Source: Anas platyrhynchos
Taxonomy: Eukaryota; Chordata; Aves; Anseriformes; Anatidae
Assembly: GCF_047663525.1 (NCBI RefSeq)
Contig: NC_092587.1
Location: forward strand, 197,963,501 to 198,027,500
Length of the DNA: 64,000 nucleotides
Direction: 5' to 3'
Numbering within the stretch: position 1 is the first letter of the stretch; the number at the start of each line of letters is the position of its first letter. The translations under genes were made by a program, and so were the position numbers. This document shows positions 18,041 through 30,062 of this stretch, piece by piece. The notes beneath the pieces are model-generated. The model searched no databases. It worked only from the letters and a program-made list of their open reading frames with translations, and was not told the DNA's origin.

Positions 18041-21000
18041 ATTCCCCCCTTTTCTTCTTCATAAACTGTTGATTTTTGCAAAACCTTTCTCTAAGGTGTA
18101 ATTTGGTAGATTTCTTCTTCTTTGCTTTCTTTGCTTTCCATCTCCTCATTATCACCTTATCTGAGTAAGGTGGTGGCTCCATGGTCATTTGTTTCAGTAG
18201 TGCGGTTTCAGTTAACCACTGTACTAGTCCTCTTACACAGGGGATAATGCAGCAACCAATGGCTGTCAAAACTCCTACTACAACTGCAATCAAGGATGTA
18301 AATATGCCTACTTTTTCTGCCAATTCACTGGCAAGGGTGGTAAGCCTTTGAAGTGCTTTGAAGTGAGGCAGGATGCCATGGAGTATGAAATTCCCATTTT
18401 ATTCCCAAGGCTTTTCCAAGTTTCCACTTGACCAAGGCCTCCTCTGAGAGGTACACAATTAATAGTTGATTCTTCCCTATCATCGTTTTTTAACCTTAGG
18501 CTTCCAAATAATTATTAATACAAAGAATAAGATGTACACTACTACTATAATAAACTCCTCTTGGGAGCACTTCAATTTGTTATAGGTCTGTCCTTTTTAG
18601 TTACCTGTGAAAATAAAGGGTTAGTTTACAACTGTAAGCTTTTATCCTGCTCAGAGTCTGTTACGAGATTTTTCTTTTTGATTTTAACTTTCAACAAGTC
18701 GTCTGTAGGAACAACTTCCCAGGCGCTAGGGTCGGTAGCTGCTTTCACTCGAGTATAGTGAGTCCAACCTTTTTCCGCAGCTCTTACAGCTGTTTCAGTG
18801 CTTAGCAGTACTTGGAATGGTCCTTCCCATTCAGGCCGAAGTTTTGATTCTTTCCAGGTGCGTATCAGGACCCTATCTCCTGCATGGAATGAATGTACTG
18901 GGAATTCCAAAGGCGGAGTTTGAGCCAACAGTCCACGAACCCTGAGAGATTCTAAGAAAGAAGATAATCCAGGCATATAATTTTTGAGGAAAATATCTTT
19001 AGTTTCAAAAACAGGTATCTCACCGTTTCTACCCAGGTACGGTAGTCCAAACAACATCTCATATGGTGAAACTCCTACATCTTTTCTAGAAGCAGTTTGA
19101 ATTCTGAGAAGTGCTAAAGGTAAACACTTTGTCCAGGGAAACTTAGTCTCTAAAACCAGCTTTGACGGATGTTTCTTTAATGTCTGATTCATTCGCTCCA
19201 CTTTCCCTGATGAGGAAGGATGCCATGGAGTATGAAATTCCCATTTTATTCCCAAGGCTCCCATGAATCCTTGTAAAACAGATGAAGGGAAATGACTTCC
19301 TTGATCTGAATCTGTATTTTCAACAATCCCATATCTAGGGATTATTTGTTCCAGGATTACCTTTATCACCACACTAGCTGTTGCTGATGCTGAAGGAAAA
19401 GCTTCTACCCATCCTGACAAATGGTCAATCAACACCAGCAAGTACTTAAATCTGCCTACTTTAGGTGATTCAGTAAAATCGATTTGGATGCTCTGAAAAG
19501 GTTGAAGCCCTGGCTCCCGTCCGCCCAGGGGTTGTTTCCGTAGAGCCTTCTTATTCACTCGTTGGCATGCTATGCAACTATTACACGCTTGTTTAGCTAC
19601 AGCGTACATGCCTATACGTATATATTTTCTTAATACGGTGTCACACATTGCCTGGACTCCCCAGTGGCTTCCTTGGTGTAGAACGGCTAACATTTCTCTC
19701 ATTATCTGTTTGTTTACCATTTCTCTCCCATCAGGGAGAGTCCACCGTCCTTCGGACTCCTTTGCTCCTAATTCCCTAAAGGCTTCTATTTCCTTTTTAC
19801 TGAATATTTGCTTTTCAGGTGGAGGTTTTATTTCAGGTACAAGAAGCAGCTTTGCTTCTACCTCTCATTGCAAAGCTGCTTCTTTAGCCTTTTCATCTGC
19901 AATCCTGTTTCCCCATTTAACTAGGGAGTTTCCTTTTCGATGTCCTTTCACGTGCACCACAGCAACCTCCTCTGGTAGTAACAGACTTTCCAAAATCTGT
20001 CTAATTAATTCTTCATGAACCAATTCCTTTCCCTTCCTGTTTACTAAGCCCTTTTCTTCCCATATTTTTCCAAATGCATGTACCACCCCATATGCATATT
20101 GTGAGTCAGTATATATAGTTCCCTGTTTCCCTTTTAATTATTTTAATGCTTGATTTAATGCATATAATTCACAGGTTTGAGCTGACCAATTGCTAGGCCG
20201 TCTTCCCATTTCTTCGACATTCCCATCCGGTCCTTCAATGATGCAATAACCATTACATCTCTTTCCTTGTACCACCTTAGAAGACCCATCTGTAAACAAT
20301 ATTTCCCCTTCCTCTAAGGGCACCTCTTGCAAATCTAATCTTACCTTTGCCTGGTAATTTATTAAATGTAAGCAGTTATGTTCCGTATTTATTGGATCCT
20401 CAATTCCCTTTGACAAGAAGGAGGCAGGATTCAAAACAGACTCTGTAGTTATAGTTAAATCATCCTTTTCAATTAGTATAGCTTCATATTTTAGTATTCT
20501 GGAGTCTGTCAGCCACCTTCCTGCTTTCTGAGTGAGAATAGCCTTCACTTGGTGAGGGGTAGCAACAATCAGTTGTCCTCCAAAGGTGAATTTCCTGCTC
20601 TCTTCTACTAATAAGGCAGTTGCTGCTACTGCCTGAATGCGTTCTGGCCATCCCTGGGATACAGGGTCTAATAATTTAGACAAAGACGCTACAGGTTTCT
20701 TTTTATCTCCCATTCTTGGGTTAACACCCCCAAAGCAGCACCCTCACTTACAGTTATAAAAAGATAAAATGATTTCTTTAGGGCAGGAAGAGCTAAGACT
20801 GGTGCTGTAATAAGGTCTTTTTTTAAAAAAAAATTTCCATTACTTCTTCTTCCTCTTTAATCCAGTTCAGTATATTAGGTTCTTCCTCCAATAATTTGAG
20901 ATATAATTTCTCTGATTTCTGTGCATATGCTTCTATCCACAGTCTGCAATATCCAGTTCAACCCCCAAATTTTCTCAACTCTTTCTTTGTTTTAGGGAGA

Positions 21001-22011
21001 GGAAGTCGCACAATTCCCTGAATCCCCTCAGGGTTTACTCTCCGTCTGCCCTCAGAGACTACATGTCCCAAATACTTAACCTCTTTTTCTACACACTGTA
21101 ATTTATCTTCAGATACCCTTAGCCCGTGTTCTCCTAAAAAATTCAGGAGTTTATTGGTGGCTTCTTTTACCTCCGATCTTTCTTCCCCAGATATCAATAA
21201 ATTATACACATACTGTAACAACATCACCCCTTCTGGAATCTGAAATGTTTCTAAAATCTTTTCCAATTCTTGCCCAAACAAATTGGGAGATTCAGTGAAT
21301 CCCTGAGGCAAAGCAGTCCATCTATATTGCTGTTTATGACCTGTCTCTGGGTCTTCCCATTCAAGTGCAAAAATGTATCGACTTTCAGGATCTAGTGGGC
21401 ATGCCCAAAAGGCATCCTTTAAATCTATAACATTGAACCATTTGTGCTCATAAGGGATTTTACTCATCAGGGTGTAAGGGTTAAGAACCACAGGGTGGTG
21501 CTTTCATGTTATCTTGTTAACTTTTCTCAGGTCTTGTACTAATCGGTACGAACCATCTGGCTTTCGTACTGGTCAAATTGGAATGTTATATGGTGACATA
21601 CAAGGCTCCAAAAGACCATCTTTAACTAAAGTTTGCACTATAGGTTTCAGGCCCATTTTTCCTTCACAAGAGATAGGCTACTGTCATTGTCTAACTCTTC
21701 CGCTCCCTTCTTGAACAGTTATCTTTAAGGGAGTTATGTTAAGCCCTCCTCGATTTCCTGCCCTTACCCATACCGTGGGATTTATTTCTTTTTCATCATT
21801 TTCTGTTAATAATTTCATTGCGACTGTTCTTCCTTTTTCACAGGTCTTCAATCATAATCCTAATTTGACTATTAAATCTCTCCCTAATGTTATATATGGA
21901 GTGGTAATTCGTGTCGAGAAAATGGTTGATATTAATAAAGAAGGGGGAGATTTAGGAATGTGGCCATGGGGGTTGGAAAACCCCATGAGTGAGACAACAT
22001 TAGACTCTTAA
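17564..22011 (-). mobile_element. Class I endogenous retrovirus fossil: RT, RNase H, integrase, env tail, 3' LTR
   Basis: Minus-strand order: RT (about 21714-20958), RNase H (about 20713-19865), integrase with zinc-binding, DDE core and C-terminal GPF-type domains (about 19720-18626), the membrane-spanning tail of an envelope TM subunit (about 18323-18030), a polypurine tract abutting the LTR, and the 3' LTR (17564-18040). The layout and the env tail fit a gammaretrovirus-like element. It is broken, with several breaks; gag, most of env and the 5' LTR are missing. The same copy sits at the same place in every unit, so insertion predates amplification. With one LTR, no LTR-LTR age is available. 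Confidence 0.88.
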
Positions 22012-22619
22012 CGATGAGGCCATCAGGAATATCAAAGAGTTTAGAGGGAACACAGGGTGATTCAGGAGACTCTGTGCAGTCTCCGGTTTCTTGTTCTCCA
22101 GCTGGTTCTCTTTTTCTCCAGCTGGTAAGGCATGGATGTTTCTGTGTGTTTGCTGTTGTTACATTCAAAGTTGTTTGACCAATGAAAAGTTGTTTTGAAA
22201 AGAACTGCTGTGGGGAGAAGGGGATAAGAGGGGAAACCGCCCTCAAGATAAAAAAGGCAGCACGATGAAGTTACATCAATAAAGAAGCAGGAAAAAGAAG
22301 TGAAGAGGAACAGGCTGGCAGAACGCAGACCAGGACGGTCTTTTGACACTTTGCTGTGCTGCAGGAGCGGGCTAGCTTGCAGCTTAACCTCCCTTGCCCC
22401 TGCTTTCAAGGGACTGGGAGGGTAAGGGGTGCATTGTCCCAGTGCATCCCAGCAACTCCTTGCACCTTCTGGCCGCTAGCAGCTCCTGGAAACTTCCCTC
22501 TCCGAGCTCTTGGCACCCCGATGGCTGCGTTGGCTTTCTGCCTGAGGAGCCCTGATGCCTTTGCTGGGAAGGGCATCCCTTCCTGGCCATGGTCTCAGCC
22601 AGGACTGTCTCTCCTGCAG

Positions 22620-22885
22620 AGGTTAGGCACAACGGATTTGGCCACATGGGACCGAAGAGGTGTCCTCGCACAGCCAGAGTCTGGAGGAGTCATCGTCTTT
22701 CCCAGGTGAGTGTGCTGCGTCTGCAGCCCATGGCTGGCGTCAAGGCCAGGGCACTGCAACTACTGAGTGTGGTGGCCTGGAATCACACTGCTGTCCTCTT
22801 CTTGCTTCCAGGATTGGGCTCTACATTCCATCTGGAAGAGCTGCAGGGGGTAATCCAGTTCAAAGTCCTGAGAAGCAGGCTGAAA
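22620..22885 (+). pseudogene. CCDC81-like exons, cut by the unit B block
   Basis: First exon 22620-22705 and the start of the second from 22812, equivalent to 3011-3096 and 3203 onwards. Homology to units A and C ends at 22885 inside the second exon, where sequence from intron 1 of the inverted array-gene copy begins. The exon has no donor here, so this copy is truncated. Confidence 0.55.
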
Positions 22886-25344
22886 GCTGCCAGGGCGTGC
22901 CGGGGGCCGCTGCAGGGCAGCTCACAGCAGCACTTCTAGCGGGGACACGGAGCAGAATGGCAGAAATGGCCCAAGTAACTTGGCCTTTCTTCTCGCTTCT
23001 CTTGCAGATGGAGAAGAAGCCGCAAGACATCAAGACACTGCCTCACTGTGGGGTGAGGCAGGCCGAGAGAATCCAGCTGCCAGCCCTGCCGCCTTTGCCA
23101 AGGCAGGCAGCAACTCAGGCAGCAGCACCCAAGCAAGTGCCTAAAGCAGAGACATCATCATCTGAAAAGGCCACTTGCAAGCTGCCCCCTCTGCAAGCAG
23201 CAGCCTCTGCAACTTCTGCCAGAGGAAGAGCAAAGGCATTGGGTACAGAGGCCCTCAGCCACCGAGAGCTTCTGCCACCTCTTCCATGCGTCTCTGCTGA
23301 GAGGGACAGGGCAGAGAGGGCAGAGAGGTGGGAACGTGTCCCACACAGCCCTGTGGCCCCTGCTGAGGATGTGGAGTACTCAGTACGGTCCTTCGTCTCC
23401 ACAGTCATAAGAAATGCTGTAGCCAAGAGCAAGGCAAGGCTTTCTCCATCAGGCAGAGGTCCTAGGACCACAGGCCACAGAACACCACCTCTCCCCACAG
23501 CAGTGCCCTGGCATTTGAAGAAGAGCCGGCACCCTGCCCCACACAGCCCCACCGACTCTTTTACGGTGCTGCAGGACACAGCACTGTCTGTTGTGTCTGA
23601 AGCCATGTCAAAGGCGATGGCTAAAATGCGGCAACAAGGCCAATGACCGGCAGCAATGGGGGACCCAGTGACAGCAACAACATGGGCAACACATGGGGTG
23701 CCCAGTGACAGCAACAAGATCAGCCGGCGTCCAGACTGACATGGAGAGCAGGTGGACCGCTGCTCTGCCAGCGTTCGATTGTCGGGGAGGTGCAAGAAAA
23801 CCAACTGCCAGCAGAGACCATGCACCAGCCAGCCCAGGCAGGGTTGAAAAGCAAGAGCAAGAGAGAGCCCAAAACATCAAACCCAGGCAGGGGAGCAGCA
23901 AGGAGGGGACAAGCCAGGGCCGAGGCAGGCAAGAAAGCGGTCCTGTGGGATGGGACCAAGAGGAAGAGATTGTCGTCATCAAGTCCGCGATCAACCCCAG
24001 GTTTGCCAGACTCTTCCAGGAACCACAGGCTTTTCCCCCGGAAGAAGGCAGCTCATCCAGCACCGTGGACAGGGAGGCCGCAGAAGAAGAAGCAGTAAAC
24101 CCAACAAGCGCCTCTCTTGACTCATCAGAGTCCACGGACACTACACTGTCAGCTGCTTCCCTGGCAGAAGGTCCTGGGGAAGAGAGGCACGGCACGCCTC
24201 TCACAGCACCAGCACCAGCACCAGCACCAGCAGCAGCAGAGAGGACGCCAGCGAGTCCTCTATCAGCCCCTATTTGCGAAGATGAGGGGTACAGAGCGCC
24301 TCCCCAGACACCTGGAGGTCAAGACTCAAAGCCATCAGCATGTCCCTGCCCCAGTGAGCACAGCACTGCGGTGCTGGTTGAGAGCCAGGGACGTGCACGA
24401 CATGCCTCCAGTGTCTCTGAGGAAGAGCTGGATGAAACAGCCGAGATTGTCGTTGCTGCAGTGCTACTCCATTCTGTAGCCATCATGCAGGGAGCCACGA
24501 GCAAGGATCCAACTGCTCCCTCGGCTGCATAGCCCAGGGTGCCTCCTCCCACCCCAGAGCCTGTTGACTGTACAGCAGTTGATGAAACCGGAGCAGTGGC
24601 TACTCCCTTGGCTACGGTTCCTGGGCACCAGGTAAGCCCAGCGCGTGTGGTGGTCTCCAGGCACCGAGGGCAGCCCGAGGCAGAAGCAGTGCGTGGGGTG
24701 TGCGTGCTGGGGAGCTGCCTGCTGCTCTCCATTCCCAAACGCCCCAGGCACAAGGGCTGACATCCCTTCCATCACCTACCTGTGCTCTTGCTCTCCCCAT
24801 GCAGGTTGCTGCTGAGCAGGGAGGCCAAGCACAGTCCTCCTGCACCAGAGATACACCAGCAGACAAGCCAGCAACGTGCCAGAAACAAGAGCCGTCCCAG
24901 GGACTTTTGGATGGGCCTGTTCAGAGCAGCGAGCAGGAGCAAGGGCTAGGAAAACGCAGGGGGGATGGCTGGTCCTGGGCCACCCCTCCCCTTGGGTGCT
25001 GGTGCGGGGGGAAGGCAGGGGCTTGCCCATCACCCGCTCAGGCCCTAACCTACACCTCTCTGTCTCCCACAGGCATCCATGACCTCACACAAGCCCCGGC
25101 ACACCAGCCACGGCCCGCCCACATCAGGAGACAGGCGCTTCAGGCTCTGCGCAGTGCTTTGTGCTGCAGCTTCATCGCAGAAGAGTGGGAGTAGCAGCGC
25201 CCAGCTGCCAGCACCAGGAGGGCGCTCGGAGCTGTACGCTGACATCACTGAAAGGAACAGGACAGTGCCCCAGGAATTCAGATGCCCCTCCACATCCTGC
25301 CCCCAGCCTCAGCTCATCTGCAGCTGCCTTCTGCTGGGAATAAA
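22886..25344 (+). pseudogene. Diverged, inverted copy of the array gene lacking exon 1 (unit B only)
   Basis: Opposite orientation to the array gene. It begins inside intron 1 (22886) and has exon 2 (23008-24631; CTTGCAG acceptor, CACCAG/GTAAGC donor), exon 3 (from 24805, after CCCCATGCAG), exon 4 (25073-25194, ending ...SFIAEEWE) and AATAAA (25339-25344). Exon 2 is 1624 bp against 2856 bp because it has one 70-residue module and one 300-residue repeat instead of two of each. It is broken: exon 1 and promoter are missing, exon 2 has an in-frame TGA at 23645 with a frame change after it and a TAG near 24531, and the exon 3 donor is lost. It still shares SAGVQTD, INPRFA.LF, the helix motif and the Arg-rich tail with the intact copies, marking these as the conserved parts. 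Confidence 0.85.
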
Positions 25345-25438
25345 AGCTCAGGCAGAGTTTTGCTCCCAGTGCTCCTCTCTGTGTCGTTGATCTCAGGAGA
25401 AAGAGTGGTGCAGACCACGCCAACCTGCTTCCCGTAGC

Positions 25439-25638
25439 ATTCAACACCGTGCAGCGCTGCATTCAGGAGACCCTGCTCTTTCTCTCCTACACCCTTGCAA
25501 AGAAGCAGGCTGTTGATTTCATCTTCAAGGACATCGGCCGTCTGGTCTCCCGCAAGAGCAGAGTCCAAATGCACTTTTCCTCCGACTTTGTTCACAACCT
25601 GAATAGCAACGGCCAGCTGTTGAAATGCCGCCTCACTG
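25439..25638 (+). pseudogene. CCDC81-like exon encoding the second HU-type domain (unit B only)
   Basis: Between a CTTCCCGTAG acceptor and a CACT/GTAAGT donor lies an open frame reading VQRCIQETLLFLSYTLAKKQ followed by VDFIFKDIGRL and a basic VSRKSRVQMHF stretch. This aligns residue by residue with the human CCDC81 second HU-like domain (VEGCVKETLLFLS..., VEFTFKGIGVL..., KVKMRFYKDF). In CCDC81 the exon after it encodes the ...VLAFPRIEL segment, seen here at 22620 upstream, so exon order is scrambled relative to a working gene. It begins just 3' of the poly(A) region of the diverged array-gene copy. No other HU-domain exon was seen in the window, so this is most likely a stranded exon. Confidence 0.75.
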
Positions 25639-25639
25639 T

Positions 25640-25950
25640 AAGTTTCTCACTGCACCAGCACAGCCCAGGGCTCCTGGGAAATGCCCCAAGAGGCCGTTGG
25701 CGTGTTAGGAAACAGCTGGGGAAGAGGAAGGAGGCCCTGCAGGAAGGCAGGACCAAGAGCAGAGCTGTGGACATCCCCGGGAAGACTGTGGAGGAGCTCC
25801 CGCTCTGGTAGTCCTCTGCTGCAACAGCCTTCTTTCCACAGCCCCTTGTTCAGTGAGGCCTCTGGGCTCTCACTGGCACCCTTCTCCCTGAAGGGAGCAG
25901 GGAGTGTCACTCAGCTCTCCTCTCTGGAGCGGAATCTTGAACCTTTCCAG
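25640..25950. other. Intron-like stretch of the unit B block
   Basis: Follows the HU-domain exon donor (GTAAGTTTCTC). No gene or known repeat is seen. Confidence 0.3.
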
Positions 25951-26160
25951 AGAATCACAGAATGGCTTGGGTTGCAATTGATGTTAAAGATCTTCTATTC
26001 CCTCCTGCCCCCTGCCATGGGCAGGGATGCCATTCACTAGAGCAAGTAGCCCAGTGCCTCATCCAAACAGGTCTTGAAGACCTCCAGGGATGGGGCATCC
26101 ACGGCTTCTCTGGGCAAGCTGTTCCAGTGCCTCACCACCCTCTGTGTGAAGAAGTTTTGT
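25951..26160 (-). mobile_element. CR1 LINE fragment (unit B only)
   Basis: Plus strand reads AGAATCACAGAATGGCTTGG, then GCCATGGGCAGGGATGCC, CCTCCAGGGATGGGGCATCC and CTGTTCCAGTGCCTCACCAC, the reverse complement of a CR1 3' end. It sits between the HU-domain exon and the diverged CCDC81-like exon, near the right edge of the unit B block. Confidence 0.88.
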
Positions 26161-26208
26161 GGCCACCAAGGAGCAGCTCTGACTAGCCTTCTCTTTTCCT
26201 CCTGACAG

Positions 26209-26330
26209 GGATGCCTCCTGCTATTAAGAGCCGGCTGCTCACACCCCAGAGTCGCTCTCCAGCCAGACTCCAGGGCAACAGGGGAGGCACAGCTGGGCCA
26301 GGCTGCTGGGGGAAAAGAGCCTTCTCCCAG
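26209..26330 (+). pseudogene. CCDC81-like exon, diverged version (unit B)
   Basis: Equivalent of the third block at 3393-3516. Left of about 26282 it differs from A and C at many sites and keeps an open frame (41 codons, [20 protein letters not shown]...). From about 26283 on it is identical to them. The switch from paralogous to identical sequence inside one exon marks an exchange breakpoint. Acceptor CTGACAG, donor CCCAG/GTGAGG. Confidence 0.5.
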
Positions 26331-26579
26331 GTGAGGCTGGGGGGCAGCTGGAGGAGGCAGCCCCTGGGCTCTTCCCCTTGAGTCAGCGAGCGGCTTTCCT
26401 TGGACAGGGGGACTTGGCCAGCTCCACAGGGGTCCCGACACATGTCCCACCCACTGCCCTTTCCTTGCTGGGCAGCCGTTTGCTGAGCAAAAGCTGTAGC
26501 AACAAATCCTCCTCTTGTGTGCTTGCAGAATGCTGACAGCATTCATTCAGGAGAGCTCCTCGAGGATGGGAGAAGAGGG

Positions 26580-27306
26580 TGTAATAAATGGCTCAGTCTT
26601 CAAAATAGGACTATAATCAAAGTTTACAATTTATTAAAGGAATAGAGGTAAGCAAACAGCGATGGGTGCGCTGGGAGTCTCTGCTCCACCAAGACACCCA
26701 CCAGTTACATCAAGCAGCTGATTTGTATGCTCCTAGGCTGATACATATTCATTACTACTTCTAAATAAAACAGGGTTATTATAATTAGTTTCTGGAATCC
26801 CAACTGGAGCATGTGTATCAGTCTCCGGTGGTCCCTCTGGGGGTCTCTGGGGGGTCTCTCGTGCTGAAGGCTCATAGTCTTCCTCCCTCTTGTCCTTCTC
26901 CTTTGTCCAACTTGGCTGTATGTCAGAGACTTGTGCAACATCCCCTGCAAGCTTTGTCTTTTAGTTGTTCTTCAGCTCTCGCCATCTCCTTAATCTCCTG
27001 GCCAGATATCAGAGACTTGCATAGTGTCCCATGCAATAGTCATAATAGTTAGCAGTTATTCTGAAACCCCCCAGATATCAGAGACTTCAAGGAAGAGCCT
27101 ACAAATGCATTGCCCTTCAAGCTCTCTATTGACACGAATTGCTAAACCATTCCTTTGCAAGATACGAGAATTATATACATTAACCACTCTGTTCTTCTTA
27201 GACTTGTGGTTATACAAGGGTATGTAAGACAGAAGGTCACATTCATCATACCATGCGGCCCTAGCATTGTTCCATACTGACACAAATCAGATGAACATAT
27301 CTCACA
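26580..27306 (-). repeat. Solo LTR with AGGG duplication (unit B)
   Basis: Same insertion as 3766-4492, with flanks AGGG at 26576-26579 and 27307-27310. Duplicated with the unit. Confidence 0.85.
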
Positions 27307-28070
27307 AGGGGAAGGGCAAGCGCTGTGCTGCAGCCTGGCCCCAAACTCAAGCCCCTGCCTGCGAGGCTCACCAGAGAGCAGGACAAGTAGCCACTGCATC
27401 TGTGTGCCCATTGCCGGGCTGTTTCACGGGTTGCCTTTGTGGAGATTTGATGTTTCTCTCTAATCGTTGCATGCTCAGCACAAAGCATGTTTTTGCAGGC
27501 ATTGCTCTCCTGCGCACACTGCCAGTGTACAGCCAGGGAAGCAGCTGCTGCAGCAGCTCAGAGCAGAAGGCCACGGTTGTTCACTCACCCAATGCAGCTG
27601 CAAAGGAGCCTCCATTTTTTCGGGGAACTCCAGGCCTCTGGGTACAGCAAGGGACAGGGTTCCCCTATCTCTGGTTCTCTCTCTCCCCTCTTTGCTGGGA
27701 GGCTCTGGATGAGGGCCTCTACTTCTCTGATTTGGCAGGTGGCTGCCACAGCTTGCACCACGGCTTCTCCTTGGGCCAGACCTCAGAAAAGAGACACTGG
27801 TCCTCGCAGAGAGCTGCCGCCTGCTGGAAAAGCAAGACCAGGTTGTTGAGCAAAAGCTATAGCAGCAAATCCTCGTCTTGTGTGCTTGCAAGATGCTGGC
27901 AATGCATCAGGTGAGCTCCACAAGGATGGCAGAACAGGGATAGGGTTGTTACAAGGGTAGTGCTTCTGAAGATTTGACGTTTCTCTAACCACTTCATGCC
28001 CTTCTCCCCTGCAGGAAATAGGCTGCCTGTGCCGCCAGCAAGACAAAAGAACTCTGAGAAGAACTTCAGA

Positions 28071-28577
28071 GAAGTTGTTCCTTGTCAATTTTGATTTGGC
28101 ACTATCAAAAGTCATCTGGTAACCAGCCAGCCAGCCTTCATAACCGAAGACAGCTGAACCATGGATTGCAGGCCCAGCAAAGTCAAAGTCAACATCACAA
28201 CCGAGGTTTAGGCATTCACGTTTATATGCTGACTTGATTTTACCACTCTTCTTTCCTGTATTTGGTGAGAAAGTTGTATCAAACGTCAACTTCAAGCCTT
28301 TGGCAATCTGATCTTCAATTGCAATTTCTGTTCCCAGAGTGTTATCTGTGTTCCGTTTTTCTGTGAAAGTCAGCCCATACTCAGCCCACTTGTATTTGGT
28401 CTCCAAGCTCCCATTAACTTTTCCAGTGTCGGTGTTCGAAGAACCAGATGTTGTGAACTCCACCCCACTTGCAGATTTTGTTTTCACATCCAGCTTCACC
28501 AACCCAAACCCATATCCTTTATTGAAGGTATCTCTGGCAGATTTGCCAAGGTCTGCGTACGACGGAGGAATTGCCAT
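28071..28577 (-). pseudogene. VDAC2: VDAC2 retrocopy, N-terminal half (unit B)
   Basis: As in unit A, with a few substitutions (for example Trp to Arg in the TEKWNTDN segment). One base is missing just upstream of the ATG relative to A and C. This puts the VDAC2 frame in register with an upstream open frame, giving a continuous 349-codon ORF (28832-27783) in this unit only. Whether it is translated is unknown. Confidence 0.88.
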
Positions 28578-28903
28578 TGGGCTGGCTGGCGCGGGAGGGC
28601 GGCTTAGCTCTGCCACGAAGCTTCTCTCCAAGAGAAAAACCTGCCCTTTCTGAGCCTTGTTTTCCTTCGTGAAGGATGAGGGCTCCTGCAAAGCCCGCTG
28701 CCCTGGAAGTGTTCTTGCCCTTAGCTTCAGAGGCCGAGGGCTGGGGCCTTTCATGCTGCCTTTCTGAGAGAAAGCAGGCTGCAGGGAAACTGCCCTGAGC
28801 CTGGGGAAACCCTGAGGGGATGACTGCCCCACTGCAGTGGGGGGACAGCTCCCACATTAGCACTCCCCTCTAAAAATGCTCCCTGTTTCTGCTTCCCCTG
28901 TAG

Positions 28904-29600
28904 CAGAAGATGCAGGCGGAAATGCAGAGGCTGCAGAGGGGGTGTGCTTCCTCCATGGCACTCATGGACCTGAAGAACGCTCTGCAGCTGGTACCAGTGG
29001 AGATGAAGCATCAGCATGTCCTCATCCCTCTCCCTCCAGCGAAGAAGGCTGAGGCAGCTCCCCTCAGCAAATCAAGTGCCAGGTAAGTGTGGGCCAACTC
29101 CCACAAAGGCCAGGAAAAGCTGAGCTGCATCAGGCTGCCCGAGGGATCCAGCATGCGGGTTGCTCAGCTCTGGGCTTTGGCTCTCCATCCCCTGGCTGCT
29201 TCGGGGAGGCAATGACTGTGGAGAGGACCTTGCCTCCAGACGTTCCCCTGCAGACCCAAAGTCCTGAAGCTCCCCTGCAGCCGACAGTCACGTACCCACA
29301 GTGGAAGGGGGCTGTGCTCCCTGCTCCTGGGGCTGGGGGCAGGCAGAGCTGGGGACCTTCAGATCCTACCTGAGAGTTTTTTTCTCTGTTGATGCAGCTA
29401 CCAATTAGTACGGAGTGTGCAGGCGGGGAAAGTGATGGAGAAGAGAAAGGAGGCCTGGAAAATCACTGGGCTGCGGCGCACTGCCTCTGTCTTGCTTCCG
29501 CGATTGCGCTCTACACACATTTCTTATTTCATTTCATTAAGATGTAATATTTATCTTTATTTCAATAATATTTATCTTTATTTCATTAAGATTTAATAAA
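28904..29600 (+). CDS. Two terminal exons of an unidentified gene (unit B)
   Basis: Exons 28904-29082 and 29398 onwards, with the same splice signals, frame and AATAAA as in unit A. Confidence 0.45.
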
Positions 29601-30062
29601 CAAACAAACGGCTGTTCTACAGTTTTCTTTCCACACCCGAATGGATCACTGTGCACGCTCCGCGGGGCCTGCTCGAGGTTTGTACGGGCCAGAAATGAGA
29701 GAGCTTCATTCTCGGTACCGGGTTGCTCAGCTCGCTGGTGGCCCTACAGGAAAGATGCTCCCTGAGTGCACAGAGAGAGAGAGAAAAGCTGCTCCCCGAC
29801 AGGGCAGCTCCTGACCCTTCCTCTGACAGCCCTGGCGGCCATTTGGCAGTTCTGCCTGCCCCCCCGCGCCACAAGCTGGCTGAGGCCTTGGCCTGTCCGC
29901 AGCACGGCTGTCAGTGGTGTCGGGCGGCATCTAGAGCCAAGAGGCCTTTCCTTTTCTTTGTGCTGAAGGAAACTTTGTGCTGTCTGGAGAGGCAGTGCCT
30001 CTTTGCTCCAAGTCTTGCAGGGTTGCCTCTCACTTTGAGGGCCCTGTTTTTCGTCAGCATTT

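Larger units (their letters stand above)
1..19611. repeat. Tandem array unit A (19.6 kb)
   Basis: The first bases of the window recur at 19612, 42427 and 62044 in the same orientation, and the sequence between these points is nearly identical over its whole length. Unit A differs from unit C by scattered substitutions and a few small length changes (19,611 against 19,617 bp). Bounds follow the window edge and are not a biological junction. Confidence 0.97.
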
